Part shown: in pieces, positions 1-5,887 of the stretch
Layout: each line of letters opens with the position of its first letter
Position numbering within the stretch: the first letter of the stretch is position 1
NCBI GenBank assembly: GCA_041191145.1
Contig: JBEEPK010000065.1
Span: 1-10,504, forward strand
Origin: UBA961 sp041191145
Lineage (GTDB): Bacteria; Bacteroidota; Ignavibacteria; Kapaibacteriales; UBA961
Reading direction: 5' to 3'
Length of the DNA: 10,504 bases
Notes under the pieces: model-generated
What the model saw: only the letters and a program-made list of their open reading frames with translations
The model's database searches: none
Told to the model about the DNA's origin: nothing
Program-made: the position numbers and the translations under genes

Positions 1-242
1 AAAAATCCAAGTAAATGATAATCTCTTCCTTGTTCATAACAACTCAATTCCAAACCGGGTATCAATTGAATACCAATGGAATTTGCATATTCCACACCAT
101 GGATATACCCTTGCATGGTATCATGATCGGTGATAGCCAATGAATGCAGACCTACACTCTTGGCTTTATCCAAAAGTTGCTCCGGAGAAAGAATCCCATC
201 GGAGTATGTGGTATGTGTATGTAAATCTGCGAGTAATGACAT
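1..242 (-). CDS. PHP-domain metal-dependent phosphoesterase, RNase AM/TrpH-like (N-terminal 80 residues, 3' end off window)
   Basis: The minus strand reads from an ATG at 242-240 to the window edge without a stop, giving 80 residues of the N-terminus. PHP signatures are clear: DLHTHTTYSDG near residues 6-16 (metal-binding HxH), AITDHDT at 36-42, PGLELS at 62-67 with a metal-binding Glu, and HLLGF at the edge. This order and spacing matches the stand-alone PHP family that includes E. coli RNase AM (YciV/TrpH), a 5'-3' exoribonuclease and 3',5'-nucleotide phosphatase; the N-terminus of DNA polymerase III alpha is a more distant alternative. The start codon overlaps the proS stop by one base (TAATG), so it is probably translated by reinitiation after proS. 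The fold is certain; the exact substrate is not, because the C-terminal part is missing. Confidence 0.88.
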   Translation of the reverse strand, partial: MSLLADLHTHTTYSDGILSPEQLLDKAKSVGLHSLAITDHDTMQGYIHGVEYANSIGIQLIPGLELSCYEQGRDYHLLGF

Positions 243-1975
243 TATTGTCCCATTATGTTCATTTGCGATTGAATTGCATTCACCACAGTTGATACCATTG
301 TATCATCCAATGAAATAGCAATTGACAAGCGCTCATGTGTTTTTCTGATTTTAAGTTCGAATTGTCCTTGTTGCAAGCCCTTTTCACCAACAATCAATTG
401 AAAGGGAAGCCCAATCAAATCTGCATCATTGAATTTGATTCCGGGTGATACATCGCGATCGTCAAAAAGCACATCTATCCCTTTTTGTTCCAATGCATTG
501 TGAATTGCATTGCATGCGTTTACAGCTTCTTCGGATTTATGCAATCCAAGACCAATCAAATGCACAGTATATGGTGCAATTGATATTGGCCATGCAATTC
601 CTTTTTCATCATGGTGTTGCTCAATCGCGCATGCAATGATACGCTCAAGTCCGATTCCATAAGACCCCATGATGATTGGTTGCTCTTTTCCATGTTCATC
701 AAGAAACACTGCATTCAATGCTTCTGAATACTTTGTTCCTAATTTGAAAATATGCCCAACCTCAATAGCATTTACGATTCGGAGTGGATTTCCACCGGAA
801 ATACATGGTTCGCCTTCGAGCACTGTTCTAAAATCGGCAAAAGCAGAAATAGTGCAATCTCTGTCAAGATCGATATTCTTCAAATGAAAACCATCTTTGT
901 TTGCACCGCTTACTAGACCATTCGCATGTTCAAGTAGTGAATCAGCAAGAATCGTGATTTCTGATGATAGTCCTATTGGACCAATTGAACCGGCATGTGC
1001 ACCGGTAAGCTCAAACAATTCTTCAGGTTCTGCCGGACGACATTGAATGGCCTTTACATAATTCTGAAATTTGGCTTCATTCAATTGATCATTTCCACGC
1101 ATCAAAATGAGATATGCTTTTGAATCTGCAATATACACCACTGATTTTGCACATCGATTCACATCAAGTCCAAATCCTGAAGCAACTTCATCTATCGTCT
1201 TTGCTCCCGGTGTCGCAAATTCTTCGATGGAATGTACATTGTCTATCCTTCCAATTGGATTCAGAGCACTTACTGCAACCTCAATATTAGCAGAATATCC
1301 TGATAATTCATCAATTGCACATGTGTCTTCGCCATAAGGTGATTCGACCATGAACTCTTGAGAAGCACTTCCTCCCATTGCGCCTGAAGAAGCTCCAACA
1401 ACAAAGAACTTCAATCCGCAACGCTGATAGATGTTTCGATAAGCTATAGCATGCAAGTCATAACTCTTATCAAGACCCTCTCTTGAATTATCGAGAGAAT
1501 ACGCATCTTTCATGGTGAATTGTCTGCCACGCAAAACCCCCGATTTTGGTCTTGGTTCATTGCGAAACTTTGTTTGAATCTGATACCAGATTTGTGGCAT
1601 ATCACGATATGATTTGATATGCTGTCTTGCATGATAAGTCATGATTTCTTCATGAGTCGGTGCGAGCACCAAACCATCGCGGTTCTTGATATGGAACATC
1701 ACATCACCCATTGCTTCAACACGACCGGTTTGTTCCCAGATATCAATAGGATTCAAAGCGGGAAGATGAAACTCTTGTCCACCAATCGCATCCATTTCCT
1801 CACGAATGATTTGTTGTACTTTCTTAATTGATCTATATCCTAAAGGGAGCTGAGAAAAAATCCCTGCGCCGAGTTGTCTTATAAGACCGGCACGCATCAT
1901 GAGAATATGCGATGGAATCTGCGCCTCTGCAGGCGCTTCTTTCAATGTTGGTATGAAAATCTTTGACTGAAGCAT
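242..1975 (-). CDS. proS: Prolyl-tRNA synthetase, bacterial type with editing domain
   Basis: This enzyme charges tRNA-Pro with proline in the cytoplasm. The 577-residue product is full length for the bacterial ProRS class. Class II core: THEE at 107-110, motif 2 around 137-158 (FRNEPRPKSGVLRGRQFTMK), and motif 3 at 437-463 containing GSYGIGLER with the ATP-binding Arg445 and then HHDEKGIAWP. Between motifs 2 and 3, about residues 225-395 form the YbaK-like insertion that hydrolyses mischarged Ala-tRNA-Pro; Lys279 and GSIGPIGL at 329-336 fit that domain. The C-terminal anticodon-binding domain (about 470-577) includes FDDRDVSPGIKFNDADLIG. The start is ATG at 1975-1973, and the N-terminus aligns with the family as I recall it. 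No strong Shine-Dalgarno precedes it. It is the first gene of a minus-strand pair with the PHP gene. Confidence 0.97.
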   Translation of the reverse strand: MLQSKIFIPTLKEAPAEAQIPSHILMMRAGLIRQLGAGIFSQLPLGYRSIKKVQQIIREEMDAIGGQEFHLPALNPIDIWEQTGRVEAMGDVMFHIKNRDGLVLAPTHEEIMTYHARQHIKSYRDMPQIWYQIQTKFRNEPRPKSGVLRGRQFTMKDAYSLDNSREGLDKSYDLHAIAYRNIYQRCGLKFFVVGASSGAMGGSASQEFMVESPYGEDTCAIDELSGYSANIEVAVSALNPIGRIDNVHSIEEFATPGAKTIDEVASGFGLDVNRCAKSVVYIADSKAYLILMRGNDQLNEAKFQNYVKAIQCRPAEPEELFELTGAHAGSIGPIGLSSEITILADSLLEHANGLVSGANKDGFHLKNIDLDRDCTISAFADFRTVLEGEPCISGGNPLRIVNAIEVGHIFKLGTKYSEALNAVFLDEHGKEQPIIMGSYGIGLERIIACAIEQHHDEKGIAWPISIAPYTVHLIGLGLHKSEEAVNACNAIHNALEQKGIDVLFDDRDVSPGIKFNDADLIGLPFQLIVGEKGLQQGQFELKIRKTHERLSIAISLDDTMVSTVVNAIQSQMNIMGQ

Positions 1976-2014
1976 GTCTGTAAATCTGACGAAACAATGG
2001 TATGGTTTAACCCA

Positions 2015-2029
2015 AAATATACGATATTT
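2015..2029. promoter_or_regulatory. AT-rich dyad overlapping a possible proS -10 element
   Basis: Arms AAATAT and ATATTT are perfect inverted repeats around a 3-base centre (ACG), 40-55 bp upstream of the proS start. The minus-strand hexamer TATATT at 2016-2021 lies in the dyad and could serve as a -10 box for proS, but I see no convincing -35 at the right distance. In sequence this AT-rich such a dyad can arise by chance, so this is a weak candidate. Confidence 0.25.
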
Positions 2030-2095
2030 AAGGGAATTTTCGGGGATAATGTCTCCTTACATTCAAAATCTTTGCCTTATTACAAGCATAGACCC

Positions 2096-2116
2096 TAAGA
2101 ATTGTGATAATTCTTA
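2096..2116. promoter_or_regulatory. 8+5+8 dyad, candidate operator or 5'-UTR hairpin of the cytochrome-porin/Rieske operon
   Basis: TAAGAATT (2096-2103) and AATTCTTA (2109-2116) are perfect inverted repeats separated by GTGAT. The dyad ends 30 bp before the ATG at 2147 in the 171-bp spacer between proS and the redox operon. No T-run follows on either strand, so it is not an intrinsic terminator. Its size and symmetry suit a homodimeric regulator, but it matches no regulator box that I can name with confidence. If transcription starts upstream, the RNA would form an 8-bp hairpin with a 5-base loop. The rest of the spacer shows no gene and no clear sigma-70-type promoter. Confidence 0.45.
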
Positions 2117-2146
2117 CTTTCCTGCTAATCAAATGTGACTTGAAAT

Positions 2147-3343
2147 ATGAAACAATTGATTCTTATTGTAATTCTTTCCTTTTCCTGGCTAAATGATATA
2201 GTTGCTTTGCCACAGATGAGTTTATTATCAGGCAATCGATGTTCGAGCTGTCATGTGAATCAACAGGGAGGCGGGACACGCAATGATCTTGGTTGGTACA
2301 CATATCGTGATGTTTCAGCAATACAACCCGCTAAGGGAATCATGGAAGACTTTTGGGGGATTCAAGATACTCTAAGAGAATGGATCGGTTCTAAATCCAA
2401 TATTGGTTTCGATATGAGATTCCAATATATCAGGTCAAGAAATCCTGAAAGTACAGCATCATTTTTTCCAATGCAATTTTCTGTATATGGACATCATCAG
2501 TTTACTCCATGGCTCGGTATTGAAGGAGCATATAATATTGGGCCAATCCGCTATAAAGGTCAACAATCATGGTCTGGATCAGTATTTTTGCAACCCGGAA
2601 TTGATCTTCCACAAGTCAGAATCGGAATGTTTCAACCAACGATCGGTATAAAGAATGATGATCATACAACACTCAATAGACAAATAGCGGCAGATTGGTT
2701 GACTCCTGAAATTTTGGCTCCATATAATCAAATGACACTGATTGCACCCCATTTTGCCAGTCCGGGAATAGAATTGGGATATGAAGGATTGCATTGGTTG
2801 AGTGTTCATGCTGGTGTATTTTCAAATACATTACTCAATCAGAATGCTGTGACTCATGATACTTCAGGTTCATTGGCTTTTACATCTAGAATCATGTTTT
2901 GGCCAAAATTCTTCGATAATACCTTGAATACATATATTGGTGCATCAATATTAGTCAATGGGGAAATGTCTATTACGCAATTGATGCTTGGAGTCGGCCT
3001 GACAGATCGATTGTCATTGAATATGGAATCGACTTTGTCTAATATTTCTCATGATCGTAGTATTGAACCGCGTAATATAACTTTCAGACCGAGCGAATCG
3101 AGAACTGTTTCTGCAGAACTCATGTATCAGATTGAACCTTGGTTACTTCCATATATTCGATCGGAATATGCTGAATTGAATCAAGATGCAAACATGCAGT
3201 CCACAATCATCAGACAATTCATCATTGGGGCACAGATGTTTTTATTACCTAATGTTGAATTACGACCCGAGTATAGAATCTTTGACACATATCGTCCCGG
3301 TTTGATAGGTAGATGGGGCGCTCAATTACATCTTTATTATTGA
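2147..3343 (+). CDS. Outer-membrane monoheme cytochrome c-porin fusion (CxxCH plus beta-barrel)
   Basis: The 398-residue product begins with a Sec signal peptide (hydrophobic residues 4-15, likely cleaved after Ala20). A single heme-c site, CSSCH at 32-36, follows almost at once and is succeeded by VNQQGGGTRNDLGW. From about residue 85 to the end the protein alternates polar and aromatic/hydrophobic residues with turn-like loops, as in a porin barrel, and it ends AQLHLYY with the terminal aromatic typical of Bam-assembled outer-membrane proteins. Seen: heme motif, signal and barrel-like pattern. Known: Cyc2-type iron oxidases have this same order, one heme then a porin of about 400 residues. 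Inferred: the heme sits at or in the barrel and passes electrons across or at the outer membrane. It lacks the usual FGR-x-FK stretch of Cyc2, so it is not a clear member; a simple porin with a heme cap of unknown use is the alternative. It is followed after one base by the Rieske gene. The start lacks an obvious ribosome binding site. Confidence 0.8.
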   Translation: MKQLILIVILSFSWLNDIVALPQMSLLSGNRCSSCHVNQQGGGTRNDLGWYTYRDVSAIQPAKGIMEDFWGIQDTLREWIGSKSNIGFDMRFQYIRSRNPESTASFFPMQFSVYGHHQFTPWLGIEGAYNIGPIRYKGQQSWSGSVFLQPGIDLPQVRIGMFQPTIGIKNDDHTTLNRQIAADWLTPEILAPYNQMTLIAPHFASPGIELGYEGLHWLSVHAGVFSNTLLNQNAVTHDTSGSLAFTSRIMFWPKFFDNTLNTYIGASILVNGEMSITQLMLGVGLTDRLSLNMESTLSNISHDRSIEPRNITFRPSESRTVSAELMYQIEPWLLPYIRSEYAELNQDANMQSTIIRQFIIGAQMFLLPNVELRPEYRIFDTYRPGLIGRWGAQLHLYY

Positions 3344-3344
3344 A

Positions 3345-3851
3345 ATGATGAGTATGAACAATCAAGAACGAAGAGAATTCATAAAGTCAGGACTTCAAGG
3401 ACTTGGAATTACAATCTGTGCTGGATCGATCATGTCAGTTTTATCGTCTTGTGAAATGAATGAAGATCCGATTCAACCACAAGAAACTACTTTCCCCTTG
3501 ATAATTGCGATTGATGCTCCAAATAATTCTGAGCTAACTCAAATTGGTGGTGCGATGTATTATAATCATCCATCGCTCAATAATGGAGAAGACTTCATTA
3601 TCATTAGAGTCGATAATGATTCATTTCTTGCACTTTCTTCATTTTGTACACATCAAGGATGTCAAGTGAATATTCCATCATTAGATAAACCAATGATATT
3701 CTGTCCTTGCCATTTTGCGGAATTCAGTCCATTGACCGGAGAAGTAATCAAACAACCCAATCAAGGAACTGCAACTAGTTTACCGATATTCAAAACGGAA
3801 TATAATCCCGTAGATAATCGCTTGACAGTCTATTTGCCGGGTAATGGTTGA
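3345..3851 (+). CDS. Rieske [2Fe-2S] lipoprotein with Tat-type signal
   Basis: A 168-residue electron carrier predicted to be anchored by lipid on the periplasmic side of a membrane. The N-terminus has a twin-arginine motif, ERREFIK at 8-14, a hydrophobic stretch, and a lipobox LSSC with lipidated Cys36; Tat export suits a protein that folds around its cluster in the cytoplasm. Rieske box 1 is CTHQGC (101-106) and box 2 is CPCH (120-123). Cluster ligands are thus Cys101, His103, Cys120 and His123, and Cys106/Cys122 would form the disulfide of bc-type Rieske proteins. After box 2 the sequence is FAEF where bc1 proteins have GSxY, so both potential-raising hydrogen-bond donors are absent. The ATG starts one base after the preceding stop; in-frame ATGs at 3348 and 3354 are alternatives that keep the signal. 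No cytochrome b gene is nearby, so it is probably not a bc-complex subunit. The last 22 bp overlap the convergent OmpA gene. Confidence 0.93.
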   Translation: MMSMNNQERREFIKSGLQGLGITICAGSIMSVLSSCEMNEDPIQPQETTFPLIIAIDAPNNSELTQIGGAMYYNHPSLNNGEDFIIIRVDNDSFLALSSFCTHQGCQVNIPSLDKPMIFCPCHFAEFSPLTGEVIKQPNQGTATSLPIFKTEYNPVDNRLTVYLPGNG

Positions 3852-5839
3852 ATAGGGTTTTTCACTTCAATGGAAACAGTTCGGCAATAATAGCGACCTT
3901 CCGGAAGGGAATTATCAAATAGCATCCGAGAGGATCCGATGCCTCTAACAGATGTAATATTCAAGTTATTCTGCACTGAGCGCATGAATTTCTCAACAGC
4001 TTTTGCTCTATCCTGGGATAATTCAACATTATATATGGCCTCACCCAATCTATCTGTTGAACCTGTTATGTCAATCTTGGATTGGGTGCCAATTTCTTTT
4101 TTGAGAAAATCCCGCATCATCATTGCATTCTTATCGGAAAGTGTACTTTCATCATATTCAAAGACAATCAGACTAAGTCTGCTGATTTCATAAGTGTTTT
4201 TGGTATTCTTGATTGATTGTTTGGTTCTGCTTGACAATACTTCTCCGGTAGCCAATCTGAATTCTAAAATGATGTCAACTGAATCTTGAATGCCTGAAAT
4301 AATATTTCCCAATGATGAAATGATTCCTGAATCTAATGGTATGTCAAATTTTGCATCAGGTAATTGCTTGCCACTCTTTGCATATAATTGCTTGTCGTGG
4401 TGAAGGATACTCAATTTCCAATCAGTGATCCCTGCTTTGGCATCTGTTTCCAATGCAATGCTAACAGTATTTTGTAATGGAATATATTCATTGAATTTGG
4501 AGTATATAACAGGACTTAATATCTCAGGTGAATTTGTTTCAATTTCCACTCTTCTGTTTTCGGCATCTCCTTCAATGTATTCCTTGTTTGATACGATTCT
4601 TGGAATATCTCGTGATTGAATGATTATTCTTTCAGGTTGTATACCCCAATTGTTCACAAGAATATCCTTTACAGATTGGGCTCTTTCTTGCGCTAGAGCT
4701 TTACGCTCTTTCAGAGTTGATTTTTCTTTTCCATCTGAATTTCCAATCAATGTAATCTTTGAATCTCGGGAAGACAACATTCTTTTAGCAATTATTCCCA
4801 ATAGATTATTATATGTTTCTAAAGTATTTGATGAAACTTGATCTTCGCGAAAATCCGGACTCATTTTGGTTTTGATTGAATTCGGGACTACTGAACCTGG
4901 ATCAAAAAAGATATAGGGTAAAATCGGAAATGTTTGAGTGATAATGGTTTGTTGTAATTCCAAATCAGGTGCATTGATGCTTGTAAATCGAAGAGGATTC
5001 ACTATTGCCTGGGCAGGTGGAGGAGGGATTTCCTCCGCAACGATAATTGGCTGTACCGGCTCATTGATTATTTCAGGTGCTTCTTCATCAAGTGGTCTAT
5101 ATGTCAAGCCAAGTTTTATGTCAAATGACTGATACTTCCAATCTTCAGTCTTGAGTAAACTCGTAAAAGCATGCGTATAGCCAATTTCAGGCATGATTGA
5201 AAAAGTAGGCGATAAGTGTAAATGATAACCAATGGAAGCATTTGCACCAATAAGTGTATTTGTCTCAGCATTTCCTTTATCGATTACTTTTGTTTTTAAG
5301 CCATTTGGAAAGTTCACATATGCAGGTTCAATGATCGTTTGTGTTCTTTCATATGAGTTTTCAGAAATACCAAAGCCAATAGATGCACCACCACGAAGAA
5401 ATAATGGTACTTCGGGGATTGGATATAATGACAAACCGATATCAAAGAGCATTCTGTCAAGACTAACTGTATATTGATTCTTCAATCTTAGAGAATCATA
5501 TGTTCCTGATTGTTGATTATAGACAATATATTCACACTGTGAAGATTGCAATGCACCCGGATGCTGTGCATAATAAGCACGGCCAGAAATAGTTAAAAAT
5601 GAGGGTATCAGTGTTAACTCGCCAAAAATCCCCATTGATAAACCATTGGAATTTCCATCTTCGAATTGACCACATGTCAAGGCATTAGGGATGACTGCAA
5701 TCTTACTTTGATTTGATATAGTACTATGTCCCACAAGGAATCCAAATGCATATGGAGCATTTGAACTATATCGAATGGTCGAATCCTGAGATTGAAGTAA
5801 AAGTGGAAAGCACAGACAGAGTATAAATAAGCGTATCAT
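3830..5839 (-). CDS. Outer-membrane protein with N-terminal barrel-like region and two OmpA-type peptidoglycan-binding domains
   Basis: This 669-residue exported protein probably ties the outer membrane to the cell wall. I place the start at the ATG 5839-5837: it gives a clean signal peptide (MIRLFILCLCFPLLLQSQ) and follows a GGAA at suitable distance; an in-frame TTG at 5851 would add four residues. After the signal, about residues 26-250 look like a small outer-membrane barrel. A Pro-rich linker (251-280, with PPPP) leads to OmpA domain 1 (about 304-436; Asp369 and Arg386 at the diaminopimelate-binding positions, ending ENRRVEI). A beta-rich Ig-like stretch (about 444-545) follows, then OmpA domain 2 (about 556-660; GSTD with Asp596, LSQDRA with Arg611). 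Domain 2 has YYCRTV where NRRV is usual. Large OmpA proteins with this architecture are, as I recall, common in Ignavibacteria/Kapabacteria. The 3' end overlaps the convergent Rieske gene by 22 bp. Confidence 0.85.
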   Translation of the reverse strand: MIRLFILCLCFPLLLQSQDSTIRYSSNAPYAFGFLVGHSTISNQSKIAVIPNALTCGQFEDGNSNGLSMGIFGELTLIPSFLTISGRAYYAQHPGALQSSQCEYIVYNQQSGTYDSLRLKNQYTVSLDRMLFDIGLSLYPIPEVPLFLRGGASIGFGISENSYERTQTIIEPAYVNFPNGLKTKVIDKGNAETNTLIGANASIGYHLHLSPTFSIMPEIGYTHAFTSLLKTEDWKYQSFDIKLGLTYRPLDEEAPEIINEPVQPIIVAEEIPPPPAQAIVNPLRFTSINAPDLELQQTIITQTFPILPYIFFDPGSVVPNSIKTKMSPDFREDQVSSNTLETYNNLLGIIAKRMLSSRDSKITLIGNSDGKEKSTLKERKALAQERAQSVKDILVNNWGIQPERIIIQSRDIPRIVSNKEYIEGDAENRRVEIETNSPEILSPVIYSKFNEYIPLQNTVSIALETDAKAGITDWKLSILHHDKQLYAKSGKQLPDAKFDIPLDSGIISSLGNIISGIQDSVDIILEFRLATGEVLSSRTKQSIKNTKNTYEISRLSLIVFEYDESTLSDKNAMMMRDFLKKEIGTQSKIDITGSTDRLGEAIYNVELSQDRAKAVEKFMRSVQNNLNITSVRGIGSSRMLFDNSLPEGRYYCRTVSIEVKNPIQPLPGK

Positions 5840-5843
5840 ATTT

Positions 5844-5849
5844 ATTTCC
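5844..5849 (-). promoter_or_regulatory. Ribosome binding site deciding the OmpA-protein start
   Basis: On the minus strand GGAAAT precedes the ATG at 5839-5837, with the GGAA core six bases upstream. This supports the ATG over the upstream TTG at 5851-5849, which itself overlaps this site. Confidence 0.5.
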
Positions 5850-5887
5850 AATACATTAGACCCTTCAAAATAGCAAAAGATATCACA

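Noticed and set aside
130..318. 62-codon plus-strand open frame at the proS/PHP junction
   Set aside because: Antisense to two well-supported minus-strand genes; no signal, domain or ribosome binding site.
3702..3713. CPCH in the Rieske protein read as a second heme site
   Set aside because: It is CxCH, not CxxCH, and is box 2 of the Rieske cluster motif with the matching box 1 upstream.
3897..3908. Palindrome CCTTCCGGAAGG near the convergent gene ends, considered as a bidirectional terminator
   Set aside because: It is inside the OmpA-protein coding sequence (Leu-Pro-Glu-Gly region), has no loop and no adjacent T-run.
5840..5851. TTG start at 5851 for the OmpA protein
   Set aside because: It adds four polar residues ahead of a clean signal peptide, and its own codon overlaps the GGAA ribosome binding site that fits the ATG at 5839.
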